Source: Altererythrobacter sp.
Lineage (GTDB): Bacteria; Pseudomonadota; Alphaproteobacteria; Sphingomonadales; Sphingomonadaceae
Length of the DNA stretch: 64,000 nt
Assembly: GCA_017308255.1 (NCBI GenBank)
Contig: JAFKFN010000007.1
Coordinates: 62,001-126,000, forward strand
Direction of reading: 5' to 3'
This document shows positions 19,520 through 28,684 of this stretch, in pieces. The translations under genes and the position numbers were made by a program. The first letter of the stretch is position 1; the number at the start of each line of letters is the position of its first letter. Below the pieces are notes generated by a model. That model was not told where the DNA came from. It did not search any database and saw only the letters and a list, made by a program, of their open reading frames with translations.

Positions 19520-19545
19520 GGAACGGATTCGGCGCTTGTGTCGTT
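19520..19545 (+). promoter_or_regulatory. Candidate EcfG (general stress sigma) promoter of rpsU
   Basis: GGAAC (19520-19524), 17 bases, CGTT (19542-19545): an exact match to the alphaproteobacterial EcfG consensus, 74 bp before the rpsU start. The surrounding 367-bp gap 19252-19618 also holds the fluoride riboswitch on the other strand and nothing else I recognise. Use by EcfG is inferred from the consensus. Confidence 0.5.
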
Positions 19546-19618
19546 GTCTGGAATCATGGTGCGGCCCGCGCCGAAAACCGCGGGCTCCCGTTCGGAATTG
19601 AAGAGGTGGCTTAAGTTT

Positions 19619-19825
19619 ATGCAGATCATCGTCCGCGATAACAATGTCGAGCAGGCCCTCCGCGCGCTCAAGAAGAAGCTGCAGCGTGAAGGCGTTTATC
19701 GCGAGATGAAGCTGCGCCGCCACTATGAGAAGCCGAGCGAGCGGCGCGCCCGCGAGAAGGCGGCCGCCGTCCGCCGCGCCCGCAAGCTCGAGCGCAAGCG
19801 CGCCGAGCGCGACGGCGTCAAGTAA
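19619..19825 (+). CDS. rpsU: 30S ribosomal protein S21
   Basis: Small-subunit protein bS21, needed for base pairing of 16S rRNA with mRNA during initiation. The 68 residues begin [20 protein letters not shown] and end in the basic, helix-forming tail [17 protein letters not shown]; length and pattern are standard for alphaproteobacteria. The frame is open far upstream, but the ATG at 19619 with AAGAGGTGG about 10 bases ahead is the clear start. A GGAAC-N17-CGTT sequence 74 bp upstream may give stress control. Confidence 0.96.
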   Translation: MQIIVRDNNVEQALRALKKKLQREGVYREMKLRRHYEKPSERRAREKAAAVRRARKLERKRAERDGVK

Positions 19826-19966
19826 GGCCCCTTCCGCAAGAGCGGGCGTGGCGCCGGTACGAACGGACCGCGCGGAAACACGCCGCTTGCCACTGCGACA
19901 CAGCTAAGCCAAAGGGGCGCGGGGTCCGGACTTTCGCGCCCTTTGCCTATTTCCAGGACACAGCCA

Positions 19967-20548
19967 ATGGCCGAAGTCACTCGCGTTCCGCTGAAGCCGA
20001 TCTCCAGGGGATCGCTTCTCATGCTGGTCCTGGGCATCCTGATCGGCATCGGCCTTTCGGCCGCCTATGCCTATCTCACCGTACCGCGCGTGAGCGTGAG
20101 CACGCTCACCGCCGGCAGCGGCGATCATCCCAAGAAGGATGACGTCGTGTTCGTGCGCTATACCGGCAAGCTGAAGGACGGCACGGTCTTCGACAAGTCG
20201 CAGGATCTTCCCCTGCCGATTCCCGGCGTGGTGCCGGAAGGCTATCCGCTGCAACTGGAAGGCATGATCCCCGGTTTCCGGGACGCGGTGCTCAAGATGC
20301 AGAAGGGCGGCAAGTACACGGTGAAGATTCCGTCGGAGATGGCCTATGGCGCCAGCCCGCCTCCGGGCTCGCCGATCCCGGCCAACGCCGACCTCACGTT
20401 CGAGATCGAACTGGTCGACTTCATGCCGATGGCCGAGGCGGAGCAGCGCTTCCAGCAGTTGCAGAAGATGGTGATGGAGCAGCAGGGCGGCGCGGGCGCG
20501 GCGGCCCCCGCCCCCGCCCCGGCTCCGGCGCCGGGAACGACCAACTAA
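19967..20548 (+). CDS. FKBP-type peptidyl-prolyl cis-trans isomerase, membrane-anchored
   Basis: Folding catalyst acting in the periplasm. The 193 residues have a short cytoplasmic basic start, one membrane anchor or uncleaved signal (about 20-42, SLLMLVLGILIGIGLSAAYAYL), the FKBP domain (about 58-165: VFVRYTGKLKDGTVFD, EGMIPGFRDAVLKMQKGGKY, PSEMAYGA, ANADLTFEIELVDF) and a low-complexity Ala-Pro tail (about 178-190). The active-site aromatic and hydrophobic residues of FKBPs (Y, F-D, Y) are present. ATG 19967 is preferred over an ATG at 19943, since it directly precedes the conserved region and follows AGGACAC. Confidence 0.9.
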   Translation: MAEVTRVPLKPISRGSLLMLVLGILIGIGLSAAYAYLTVPRVSVSTLTAGSGDHPKKDDVVFVRYTGKLKDGTVFDKSQDLPLPIPGVVPEGYPLQLEGMIPGFRDAVLKMQKGGKYTVKIPSEMAYGASPPPGSPIPANADLTFEIELVDFMPMAEAEQRFQQLQKMVMEQQGGAGAAAPAPAPAPAPGTTN

Positions 20549-20565
20549 GCAAGGCTCGGAAAGGC

Positions 20566-20591
20566 GCCCTCTTCCCGCGAAGGAAGGGGGC
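20566..20591 (+). terminator. Hairpin terminator candidate after the FKBP gene
   Basis: GCCCTCTTCC (20566-20575) pairs with GGAAGGGGGC (20582-20591) with one G-T wobble around CGCGAA. It lies 18 bp after the stop. The T-tract is absent, so termination may be weak or Rho-assisted. Confidence 0.45.
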
Positions 20592-20686
20592 CGCGGCCGA
20601 TTTCACCGATCGCTCACGTTTTGCTCATGTAAAGCGGTGCGACTTGCGGCATTCTGGCGCTTCCTGACGCATGGAGGGGAAGCCGG

Positions 20687-22357
20687 ATGGCGAGTGAGGC
20701 CGTTGAAGCCGAAAGCGTGGAAGCAAGCGACTGGCCGCTGAGGCCCTGGCTGCTGGCCGGCCTGCTGGGCGTGGCCGCGCTGCTGATCCATCTGATAACC
20801 GGCGGGCGCGACAATGTGCCGTGGCAGATGGCGGCGGCCGCCTTCCTGCTGTTCGGTTCGCTGGGCGCGGCCTTCACGATCGATGAGGATCGCTGGAAAG
20901 GGCCGGCGCTGTTCGCGCTGGCGGCCGGCGTGGTCATGGCCGGGCTCACCTGGCGCGCGGTGCGTTACGGCGAAAACCTGCCCGACGAGCAATATGGCCT
21001 GGCCGCCGGCGTGATCGCCACGGCGCTGGCCCTGCCGCTGTTCCAGGCGGGTTTCGTGCGCACGCGGCTCGCCACCCCTTACATCGCGATCTATCGCCAT
21101 ATCTGGACCGATGCGATCGCCGCCGCGGGATCGCTCGCCTTCACCGGCCTGGCCTGGCTCGCCCTCGTGCTGCTGTCCGAGCTGTTCCATCTGCTGAAGA
21201 TCGATTTCCTGCGCGATGCGATGAACGAAGGCTGGTTCGGCTGGACATTCTCCGGCCTCGCCTTCGGCGCGGCGCTGGGCATCCTGCGCAATCAGCTCAA
21301 GGTGCTGACCACCTTACAGACGGTGGTGCTGCTGGTGCTGTCGCTGCTGGCGGTGCCCCTGGCCGTGGGGCTCACGGTGTTCCTGCTCGCGAGTGCGGTG
21401 TCCGGCCCCCAGGTTCTGTGGGAAGCGACCCGCAGCGCCACGCCGATCCTGCTGACATGCGCCGCCGGGTCCTTCGTGCTGGCGAGTGCGATCCTGCGGC
21501 AAAGCGACGCGGAGATGACCGGCAATCGGGTAATGCGGATCGCCGCGCTGGTGCTGGCGGTGGTGATCCTGCCGCTGGCGGTGTTCGCGGCGGTATCGAT
21601 GGGCCTCCGCCTCAACCAGTACGGCTTCGCGCCCGAGCGGCTGTGGGGCCTGGTCGCCATCGCCGTCGCCTGCGCGTGGGGCGTGGGTTACTGGGTCGCG
21701 CTGGCGCGGGGCGGCCGGCACGGCTGGACCGGCAAGCTGCGGGCGGCCAATTTCCATCTCGCGCTGGGCGGCTGCGTCCTGGCGCTGCTGCTGGCCCTGC
21801 CGATCCTCGATTTCGGGGCGATCTCCACCCGCAACCAGATCGCGCGGCTGGAAAGCGGCAAGGTGACGCCGGAGCAATTCGATTTCGCCGCGCTGCGGTG
21901 GGATTTCGGAGAGCCGGGGCGGCGAGCGCTGGCGCGGCTGGCGAAGAGCGACCGTGCCGAGGTGGCCGAGCTGGCGCAAGCCACGCTGGCGCAGAGCCAA
22001 CGCCCTTATCGCGGCTTCGACAGCGATCAGAACCGAACGCGCGAGGAGTTCGCCCTGCGGGTGCAGCCGGAGGACGTGGTTCTGCGCAAGCGCGTGCTCG
22101 ACTATCTGGTGGCCAATCCCTGGGTCTGCCCGGCCGATTGTGTCGCGCTCGATCTCGGTTCGCCGGAGGCCGGTATCCAGCGCGTCGCCATCCTTTCGGG
22201 GGCAACTTACAGCGTGGTCGAGCTGGGCGGGACACAGCCGCAGCCCAAGGACAAGCCCGCGCCCACGCTGAAGGCCGATTCCCATGTCGAGATACGGCCT
22301 TGGAGCGGGCGGCAGATATATGTCGATGGCCAGCCGTTCGGCGAACCGTTCGAATAG
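20687..22357 (+). CDS. DUF4153 domain-containing membrane protein
   Basis: A 556-residue polytopic membrane protein of unknown function with the DUF4153 layout: about ten to twelve hydrophobic helices from residue 18 to about 385 (for example PWLLAGLLGVAALLIHLI and TVVLLVLSLLAVPLAVGLTVFLLAS), then a hydrophilic C-terminal region (about 390-556) with a Cys pair (NPWVCPADCVAL) and a Pro/Lys-rich stretch. The start has GGAGGGGAAG nine bases ahead of ATG 20687. It ends 48 bp before gatC and may be co-transcribed with it. No catalytic motif was recognised. Confidence 0.8.
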   Translation: MASEAVEAESVEASDWPLRPWLLAGLLGVAALLIHLITGGRDNVPWQMAAAAFLLFGSLGAAFTIDEDRWKGPALFALAAGVVMAGLTWRAVRYGENLPDEQYGLAAGVIATALALPLFQAGFVRTRLATPYIAIYRHIWTDAIAAAGSLAFTGLAWLALVLLSELFHLLKIDFLRDAMNEGWFGWTFSGLAFGAALGILRNQLKVLTTLQTVVLLVLSLLAVPLAVGLTVFLLASAVSGPQVLWEATRSATPILLTCAAGSFVLASAILRQSDAEMTGNRVMRIAALVLAVVILPLAVFAAVSMGLRLNQYGFAPERLWGLVAIAVACAWGVGYWVALARGGRHGWTGKLRAANFHLALGGCVLALLLALPILDFGAISTRNQIARLESGKVTPEQFDFAALRWDFGEPGRRALARLAKSDRAEVAELAQATLAQSQRPYRGFDSDQNRTREEFALRVQPEDVVLRKRVLDYLVANPWVCPADCVALDLGSPEAGIQRVAILSGATYSVVELGGTQPQPKDKPAPTLKADSHVEIRPWSGRQIYVDGQPFGEPFE

Positions 22358-22405
22358 CCACGGCGCCGCTTGAAGCGCGGGCGGCGCCCGGCTAACGCCG
22401 CCGCC

Positions 22406-22708
22406 ATGTCAGTCACCCGCGAAACCGTGGCGAAGATCGCCAGCCTCGCGCGCATCCGGATGGACGAGCCCGAGCTCGACCGCATGGTGCCCGAGCTTAA
22501 TTCCATCCTCGGCTGGATCGAGCAGCTCGGCGAAGTCGATTGCGCCGGCGTGGAGCCGATGACGGCGGTGATCCCGCAGGCGCTGCGCCTGCGGGAGGAC
22601 GTGGTCGATGCCGATCCGCTGACCGGCGGCGGCCTGCGCGATGCGGTGCTGGCGAACGCCCCGGTGGCCGAGCACGGGTTTTTCGGCGTGCCGAAGGTGA
22701 TCGAGTGA
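22406..22708 (+). CDS. gatC: Asp-tRNA(Asn)/Glu-tRNA(Gln) amidotransferase subunit C
   Basis: Small subunit of GatCAB, which amidates misacylated Glu-tRNA(Gln) and/or Asp-tRNA(Asn); it stabilises the A-B interface. The 100 residues contain [35 protein letters not shown] (in two halves: helix one and the ELNSIL helix), [22 protein letters not shown] and the terminal [10 protein letters not shown], all typical. It is followed after 118 bp by gatA; the gap is filled with a palindromic repeat. Confidence 0.95.
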   Translation: MSVTRETVAKIASLARIRMDEPELDRMVPELNSILGWIEQLGEVDCAGVEPMTAVIPQALRLREDVVDADPLTGGGLRDAVLANAPVAEHGFFGVPKVIE

Positions 22709-22736
22709 TGCGGCCCCTCCTTTTCTCCGCTTGCCC

Positions 22737-22807
22737 TGAGCCTGTCGAAGGGTCGTCTTTCCTTTCAGCGCCGTGTCCGAAGACAAAGCGGTGCTTCGAC
22801 AAGCTCA
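22737..22807. repeat. Interspersed inverted repeat, family D, between gatC and gatA
   Basis: TGAGCCTGTCGAAG (22737-22750) is inverted as CTTCGACAAGCTCA (22794-22807), 13 of 14 positions pairing, with a 43-bp centre. This sequence type is a common dispersed repeat of sphingomonads. It sits between two co-transcribed genes, 20 bp ahead of the gatA start, so it will be in the mRNA as a stem-loop. Confidence 0.7.
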
Positions 22808-22826
22808 GCACGGACGGTTTTTGGGC

Positions 22827-24308
22827 ATGACGGACCTTACCGACCTCGGCGTCAAGGCGATCCGGGATGGCGTTGCCGCCGGCGATTTCACCGCGCGCGA
22901 AGTGGCTGAGGCGTTCAACGCCAATGTCGCCGCGGCTTCCGCGCTCAATGCGTTCATCGTCGCCACGCCGGACAAGGCGCTGGAAGCGGCGGATACGGTG
23001 GATACCGCCCGCGCGGCGGGCAAGCCGCTGGGCAAGATGGCCGGCGTGCCGATCGGGATGAAGGACCTGTTCGCCACGCGCGGCGTGCAGACCACGGCGG
23101 CGAGCCACATCCTCGAAGGCTTCGTGCCCGAATACGAAAGCACGGTGAGCCAGAAGCTGTGGGATGCCGGCGCGGGTATGCTGGGCAAGCTCAACCTCGA
23201 CCAGTTCGCGATGGGTTCGTCCAATGAGACGAGTTATTTCGGGAACGTCATCAGCCCGTGGCGCCGCAAAGGCGGCAATGCGGCGCTGGCCCCCGGCGGC
23301 TCTTCCGGCGGCAGCAGTGCGGCGGTTGCCGCGCGACTGTGCCCGGCGGCGACCGGCACCGACACCGGTGGATCGATCCGCCAGCCGGCCGCCTTCACCG
23401 GCATTGCCGGCATCAAGCCGACTTACGGGCGGTGCAGCCGCTGGGGCGTGGTCGCTTTCGCCAGTTCGCTCGACCAGGCGGGGCCGATGGCCCGCAGCGT
23501 GGAGGATTGCGCGCTGATGCTGGAGGCGATGGCCGGGTTCGATCCCAAGGATTCGACCAGCCTCGACCTGCCGGTGCCGGAATGGGCCGCTTCGCTGGAC
23601 GCCGATCTCAAAGGCAAGCGCGTGGGCATTCCGCGCGAATACCGGATGGACGGGACGGACCCGGATATCCTGGGGAGTTGGGACCAGGGCATCGCCTGGC
23701 TGAAGGATGCCGGCGCCGAAGTGGTCGACATCAGCCTGCCGCACACGAAATACGCGCTGCCGGCCTATTACATCATCGCCCCGGCCGAAGCCTCCAGCAA
23801 CCTCGCCCGCTATGACGGCGTGCGCTATGGTCTGCGCGAACTGCCGCAGGGCGCGAATCTGCAAGAGATGTACGCCGCGACGCGCGCCGCCGGCTTCGGC
23901 GACGAGGTGAAGCGCCGCATCCTGATCGGCACTTACGTGCTCTCCGCCGGGTTCTACGACGCCTATTACACGCAGGCGCAGAAGGTCCGCACCCTGATCG
24001 CGCGCGATTTCTCGGAAGCCTGGGCGCGCTGCGACGTGATCCTGGCGCCGACCACCCCGACAGCCGCCTTCGCCCTGGGCGACAAGCTGGACGATCCGCT
24101 GGCGATGTACCTGAACGACGTGTTCTCCGTCCCCGCCAGCCTGGCCGGCCTCCCGGCGATGAGCGTGCCCGCCGGCCTCAACGGCGAGAGCCTGCCACTG
24201 GGCTTGCAGATCATCGGCCGGCCGTTCGACGAGCAGAGCGTGCTCAACGCCGGGCTGGCGATCGAGCAGCGCGCGGGGTTCACGGCGCGGCCGGAGACGT
24301 GGTGGTAG
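22827..24308 (+). CDS. gatA: Asp-tRNA(Asn)/Glu-tRNA(Gln) amidotransferase subunit A
   Basis: Glutaminase subunit of GatCAB, an amidase-signature enzyme that supplies ammonia. The 493 residues show the Ser-cisSer-Lys triad: MKDLF (Lys, about 75), [12 protein letters not shown] (cis-Ser, about 155) and [13 protein letters not shown] (nucleophile Ser, about 179), then [16 protein letters not shown] 22827 follows the repeat; a longer in-frame start at 22773 lies inside the repeat and is unlikely. gatB should follow directly in this gene order but is displaced by about 2.4 kb. Confidence 0.96.
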   Translation: MTDLTDLGVKAIRDGVAAGDFTAREVAEAFNANVAAASALNAFIVATPDKALEAADTVDTARAAGKPLGKMAGVPIGMKDLFATRGVQTTAASHILEGFVPEYESTVSQKLWDAGAGMLGKLNLDQFAMGSSNETSYFGNVISPWRRKGGNAALAPGGSSGGSSAAVAARLCPAATGTDTGGSIRQPAAFTGIAGIKPTYGRCSRWGVVAFASSLDQAGPMARSVEDCALMLEAMAGFDPKDSTSLDLPVPEWAASLDADLKGKRVGIPREYRMDGTDPDILGSWDQGIAWLKDAGAEVVDISLPHTKYALPAYYIIAPAEASSNLARYDGVRYGLRELPQGANLQEMYAATRAAGFGDEVKRRILIGTYVLSAGFYDAYYTQAQKVRTLIARDFSEAWARCDVILAPTTPTAAFALGDKLDDPLAMYLNDVFSVPASLAGLPAMSVPAGLNGESLPLGLQIIGRPFDEQSVLNAGLAIEQRAGFTARPETWW

Positions 24309-24363
24309 CGAGGGACGGCCAGCGCCGGCCCTTCTTCACGTGAAGGCTTTGACGAGCAGTTTT

Positions 24364-25389
24364 TTACTTGTCCGCCCGGAGCAGGAACAGCCCGCGGCGA
24401 TCGAACAGGAATTCGTTGATCGGGCGGAAGGCGATCCCGTTCGCCAGGCGGAACGGAAACTTGGTGAAGCCGTGCCGCAGCGACACGTTCCTGAAGCCCG
24501 CTTGTTTCAGCATGTCACGCAGTTCGAAGGGATCAAGCAGGCGCTCGGCATATTCGCCGGTTTCAGGATTGCGACACCACGCGAATTTCGGCGGGGTCGG
24601 CAATGTGCCCCTGTCACGATAGGTTTCCGCCGCCTTGACGATTTCCGGTCGGATCATGCCCGCGGTCGCCGCGACTAGCTTGGCCTGCTGATCGGGCGTG
24701 AAGGCAATGCCGGTCTCATCGATGATTTCCTGCCGCATCGCGCCATAAGGCTTGGCATTGGCGTGCTCGACCGGACGGATCTCGGTCTTGAGCCATTCGG
24801 CGTGTTCCCACGACGTGTCGCGTTCCTTCCACATTTCGAAGGTGGATTCGCGGAAGCTGCTGTTGAAGCGATTGCTGTCATTGCGCAGCAGGAGAGTACC
24901 GCCCGGCTTAAGCAAATCATAGCACCGCTCGAACATCGCGGTGAGATCGTGGACGTGCTCCAGCGCTTCGGACGAATAGATTCCGTCAAACGATTCCTCT
25001 TCGTCGAGCGAGCAGATATCCGCCACTTTCGGCTCTATATTCAAGACGTGGCCCTTGGCCCGGGCGGACGCGAGGCATTCGCTAAAGCCGTCGATCATCG
25101 AGGGGAGGATGTCGATCGCGACGACCTCGTTTCCTCCTAGGTGCGACAGGCCCACCGCGTCCCAGCCGAAACCGCAGCCGACTTCGAGGATGCGTTTGTT
25201 GTAGAACCCGCCCAGGGCGCACATGTCGCGAATGCTGCGCTCCCAATATTCGAGATCGAATTTCTCATCGAAATCTCGACGATAAACGACAAGATCGGGG
25301 TGTTCCGAGCCATGAATATAGTCGTCTATGAGCTGACGCATCGAATCCCCCAGATCCTGTGTCACAGCGATGCGCAATTTAAATGACAT
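24364..25389 (-). CDS. Class I SAM-dependent methyltransferase
   Basis: Rossmann-fold methyltransferase, 341 residues. Motif I ILEVGCGFGWDAVGLS (about 67-82, SAM binding), motif II around VVAIDILPSM, motif IV FDGIYSSEALEHVHDL and LLKPGGTLLLRNDS are visible; the C-terminal third (about 190-341) has no recognised domain. The substrate is unknown. It is oriented against the gat genes, has visibly lower GC and more A/T-ending codons than its neighbours, and breaks the gatA-gatB order, so it looks acquired. ATG 25341, with GGGGGA ahead of it, is an alternative start (325 residues). Confidence 0.78.
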   Translation of the reverse strand: MSFKLRIAVTQDLGDSMRQLIDDYIHGSEHPDLVVYRRDFDEKFDLEYWERSIRDMCALGGFYNKRILEVGCGFGWDAVGLSHLGGNEVVAIDILPSMIDGFSECLASARAKGHVLNIEPKVADICSLDEEESFDGIYSSEALEHVHDLTAMFERCYDLLKPGGTLLLRNDSNRFNSSFRESTFEMWKERDTSWEHAEWLKTEIRPVEHANAKPYGAMRQEIIDETGIAFTPDQQAKLVAATAGMIRPEIVKAAETYRDRGTLPTPPKFAWCRNPETGEYAERLLDPFELRDMLKQAGFRNVSLRHGFTKFPFRLANGIAFRPINEFLFDRRGLFLLRADK

Positions 25390-25420
25390 GGTCTGGGCAG
25401 AGGATCAATCGTCGTTGCCG

Positions 25421-25526
25421 CGCTGAGCCATTCCGAAACAAGGATACGAACTAGAGGCAAGAGCCGAGAGCATGGGACTGGCGGCAATGCATTGACAATC
25501 GCTGCTCCCGCGTCAGTGGCTCAGCG
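25421..25526. repeat. 10-bp perfect inverted repeat flanking the methyltransferase/acyltransferase intergenic region
   Basis: CGCTGAGCCA (25421-25430) is exactly inverted as TGGCTCAGCG (25517-25526). It lies in the 188-bp divergent region between the two genes that separate gatA and gatB. It may be a regulator site pair or chance. Confidence 0.35.
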
Positions 25527-25577
25527 CATGAGGGCCGCGCTCCAATCCATATCAAGCCGGTATCACTGCGCCGGACG

Positions 25578-26711
25578 ATGGCGATGAGCGAAACGCACGG
25601 GCAACGCTTCATCGCCCTCGATTCCCTGCGTGGGCTCGCGGCGCTGGCGGTGGTGTATTACCATATGGGCGATTTCGGCTGGGTCGCCGGGCTTGCACCG
25701 TTTCGATACGGCTGGATGCTGGTCGATTTCTTTTTCGTGCTGTCCGGCTTCGTGATCGCCGCGAGCTATGGTGGGCGGCTGGCGCGGGGGTATCCGCGCG
25801 GGCGCTTCATGCTGGTGCGGCTGGGGCGGGTCTATCCGCTGCACATCGCCACCGTGGCCGGGTTCGTGGCGCTGGAGTTCCTCGTCTTCCGTCCGCTGCT
25901 GCACGAGGCGCATCCGCTGTCGGAGCTGGTGCGCGGGGTGTTCCTGCTCGACGCCTTCGTGCGCGGGGCGGGCAATTTCTTCGCGCCGGTGAGCTGGGCC
26001 GTGGCGGTGGAGATCGTGGTCTATGCCCTGGCCGCCGCGCTGTTCGGGCGCGGGCGCTGGGCCCTTGCGCTGACGATCGCGCTGGCGCTTGCCTCCGCCT
26101 GGGCGCTTTACACCGGGTTCAACGTGATCGGTTTCGGCCGCCTGCTCCAGCGCGGGCTGCTGGGCTTTCCGATCGGCGTGGCGTGCTATGCGATCCACCA
26201 GCATATGCGCGGCATCGAGCCGGGGGCCGCGCTGTTGAGCCTGGCGGAATGCACGCTGCTGGCCGCCATGGTCACCCTGCTGTGCCTTCCAGGCAAGACG
26301 GCGGCCTGGCTTCCCGCAACCGACGTGCTGTTCGCGATCACGGTGCTGGTCTTCGCGCGCGACGGCGGGATCGCCAGCCGGGTGTTGCAGGCGCGGCCGC
26401 TGGTCACGCTGGGGCGGCTCTCCTTCGCGCTCTACATGGTCCACCTGTTCTTCGTGATCGTGCCCAACCGCTTCCTGCCGCGCCTGTTCGCCGCGATGGG
26501 CCATGCCGACTGGATCAGGCCCGGGCGCCATACCTTCGGCCTGCTCAGCGTGAATCCGCCGCCGCTTATCGCCACGCTGATCACCCTTGGCCTCACTGCG
26601 CTGGCGCTGGCCGCCGCCTGGCTCGCCTGGCGTTTCATCGAGGAGCCGGCGCGGCAATGGACCCGCCGCTTCGCCCCGCCGGCCCCCGCGCCGTCGGTTG
26701 CGCCAATCTGA
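25578..26711 (+). CDS. Acyltransferase family 3 membrane protein (OafA/YrhL type)
   Basis: Integral membrane acyltransferase that transfers acetyl or other acyl groups to surface sugars. The 377 residues form about ten helices. It starts RFIALDSLRGLAALAVVYYH, with the Arg and the catalytic His of the family in the first helix (HM, about 30), then FFFVLSGFVIA and RLGRVYPLHI, then ends with a proline/arginine tail. Target glycan unknown; O-antigen, exopolysaccharide or other glycan are possible. It is in the same inserted block as the methyltransferase but has GC content like the core genome. ATG 25578; ATG 25584 is also possible. Confidence 0.85.
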   Translation: MAMSETHGQRFIALDSLRGLAALAVVYYHMGDFGWVAGLAPFRYGWMLVDFFFVLSGFVIAASYGGRLARGYPRGRFMLVRLGRVYPLHIATVAGFVALEFLVFRPLLHEAHPLSELVRGVFLLDAFVRGAGNFFAPVSWAVAVEIVVYALAAALFGRGRWALALTIALALASAWALYTGFNVIGFGRLLQRGLLGFPIGVACYAIHQHMRGIEPGAALLSLAECTLLAAMVTLLCLPGKTAAWLPATDVLFAITVLVFARDGGIASRVLQARPLVTLGRLSFALYMVHLFFVIVPNRFLPRLFAAMGHADWIRPGRHTFGLLSVNPPPLIATLITLGLTALALAAAWLAWRFIEEPARQWTRRFAPPAPAPSVAPI

Positions 26712-26750
26712 CGCTTCCCTAGCAGGCGAAGCGGCTATATCGGCAGAGCC

Positions 26751-28253
26751 ATGACTGAATCCACTTATCGCATCCACGGCGCCACCGGCGATTGGGAAGT
26801 CGTCATCGGGCTGGAAGTCCATGCCCAGGTGACGAGCAGGGCCAAGCTGTTTTCCGGCGCTTCGACCGCCTTCGGGGCGGAGCCGAACAGCCAGGTCAGC
26901 CTGGTGGACGCGGCGATGCCCGGCATGCTGCCGGTGCCGAACAGGGAGTGCATCCGCCAGGCGGTGCGCACGGGCATGGCGATCGATGCCCAGATCAACG
27001 CGTGGAGCCGGTTCGACCGCAAGAACTACTTCTATGCCGATCTGCCGCAGGGCTATCAGATCAGCCAGCTCTATCACCCGCTGGTGGGCGAAGGCGGCCT
27101 GACGATCGAGGCCGACGAGAAGGCCGGCATTGCCGAGGACAAGCGCATCGGCATCGAGCGCATCCATGTGGAGCAGGACGCGGGCAAGCTGATGCACGAT
27201 CAGCACCCGACGATGAGCTATGTCGATCTCAACCGTTCGGGCGTGGCGCTGATGGAGATCGTCAGCCGGCCGGACATGCGCAGCCCAGCCGAAGCGGGGG
27301 CTTACGTGCGCAAGTTGCGCAGTATCCTGCGCTATGTCGGAAGCTGCGACGGCAACATGGAGGAAGGCTCCATGCGCGCGGACGTGAACGTTTCCGTGCG
27401 GAAGCCGGGCGAGCCGTTCGGCACGCGGACGGAGACCAAGAACGTCAATTCCGTGCGCTTCGTGATGCAGGCGATCGAGCATGAGGCGCGCCGCCAGGTC
27501 GATCTGATCGAGGACGGCGGCACGGTGGTGCAGGAAACCCGCCTGTTCGATCCGGGCAGCGGCACCACGCGGTCCATGCGCAGCAAGGAAGACGCGCACG
27601 ATTACCGCTATTTCCCCGATCCGGACCTGCTGCCGCTGGAACTGGACGATGCCTTTCTGGACGAATGCCGCGCCAGCCTGCCCGAGCTGCCCGACGCCAA
27701 GCGCCGCCGCTATATCGAGGAACTGGGGCTTTCGGCTTATAACGCGGGCGTGCTGACGGCGGAGGTGGAGACGGCACGCTGGTTCGAAGCGCTGCTGCTG
27801 GAAGCCGCGGCGGCGCAGGGCAAGCCGCCGGCCGAAGTCGCCAAGCAGGCGAGCAACTGGCTGATCTCCGAATTCTTCGGCGCGCTCAACAAGGCCGGCC
27901 ATTCGCTGGAGGACAGCCCTGTAAGCCATGCCCGGGCGGGGGAGTTGCTGGCGCTGATCGGCAAGGGCACGATCTCCGGCTCGATCGCCAAGCAGGTGCT
28001 GGAAACCATGCTGGAAACGGGCGACAGCGCGGGCGCCATCGTGGAGCGGGAAGGGCTGAAGCAGGAAAGCGACAGCGGCGCGATCGAAGCGGCGGTGGAC
28101 AAAGTGCTGGCCGACAATGCCGACAAGGTGGAGCAGTACAAGGCGGGCAAGGAAGCGCTGTTCGGCTTCTTCGTCGGCCAGACGATGAAGGCCATGCAGG
28201 GCAAGGGCAACCCGCAGGTGGTGAACGAGGTGTTGCGGGCCAGGTTGAACTGA
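26751..28253 (+). CDS. gatB: Asp-tRNA(Asn)/Glu-tRNA(Gln) amidotransferase subunit B
   Basis: The tRNA-binding and kinase-like subunit of GatCAB that activates the Glu/Asp side chain with ATP and amidates it. The 500 residues show [19 protein letters not shown], the [10 protein letters not shown] motif (about 102), [39 protein letters not shown] and the C-terminal YqeY/GatB tail domain (about 350-500) that clamps the tRNA. It is complete. It lies on the same strand as gatC and gatA but 2.4 kb away. Confidence 0.96.
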   Translation: MTESTYRIHGATGDWEVVIGLEVHAQVTSRAKLFSGASTAFGAEPNSQVSLVDAAMPGMLPVPNRECIRQAVRTGMAIDAQINAWSRFDRKNYFYADLPQGYQISQLYHPLVGEGGLTIEADEKAGIAEDKRIGIERIHVEQDAGKLMHDQHPTMSYVDLNRSGVALMEIVSRPDMRSPAEAGAYVRKLRSILRYVGSCDGNMEEGSMRADVNVSVRKPGEPFGTRTETKNVNSVRFVMQAIEHEARRQVDLIEDGGTVVQETRLFDPGSGTTRSMRSKEDAHDYRYFPDPDLLPLELDDAFLDECRASLPELPDAKRRRYIEELGLSAYNAGVLTAEVETARWFEALLLEAAAAQGKPPAEVAKQASNWLISEFFGALNKAGHSLEDSPVSHARAGELLALIGKGTISGSIAKQVLETMLETGDSAGAIVEREGLKQESDSGAIEAAVDKVLADNADKVEQYKAGKEALFGFFVGQTMKAMQGKGNPQVVNEVLRARLN

Positions 28254-28684
28254 TTCTCCGATCTGGCGATCATGTTGGGGCGGGGCTCAGCGTCGCGAAT
28301 GCCTCTGCTGAGGGCGTGCAGGCCGGGCCGGTTATGGCTTGATCGCCTAAGCGCTCGCAGAGACGCGGAGGACCGATCCCTTCTTCCTCGCTCCCGCGAA
28401 AGCGGAAGACGGACGAGTGCGATCGCCTAACCCCGAATTCGTCATTGCGAGCGTAGCGAAGCAATCCAGGGCGGCAGTGCAATACGCTCTGGATTGCTTC
28501 GCTACGCTCGCAATGACGAGTGTTTGGTTGGGATGGTCCCAGGGCCTCCGCTCACGGGAGTGACGGGGGTTGGATAAGCCCTGGCGTCTCCGCGCCTCTG
28601 CGAGCGTCGATCGGTCTGCCGGGGTCAGATGGCGGCCTGGTTTCCCAGGCGCCATCTGATCACGCCGTTCAGTGCCCTCCCGCC
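28254..28684. other. 431-bp gene-free convergent region made of nested inverted repeats
   Basis: Between the convergent ends of gatB and the gene at 28685-29572. An outer inverted repeat, CGCTCGCAGAGACGCGGAG (28352-28370) and CTCCGCGCCTCTGCGAGCG (28588-28606, one mismatch), encloses a full family A palindrome at 28440-28518. A decamer GATCGCCTAA occurs twice (28341, 28422). No coding or RNA gene signal was recognised. Confidence 0.6.
28440..28518. repeat. Interspersed palindrome, family A (copy 2)
   Basis: The most perfect copy: CGTCATTGCGAGCGTAGCGA, then AGCAATCCAG, is inverted as CTGGATTGCTTCGCTACGCT, then CGCAATGACG, with 30 bp of complete complementarity around a 19-bp centre. It is between convergent gene ends, like copies 1 and 3. 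Confidence 0.88.
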
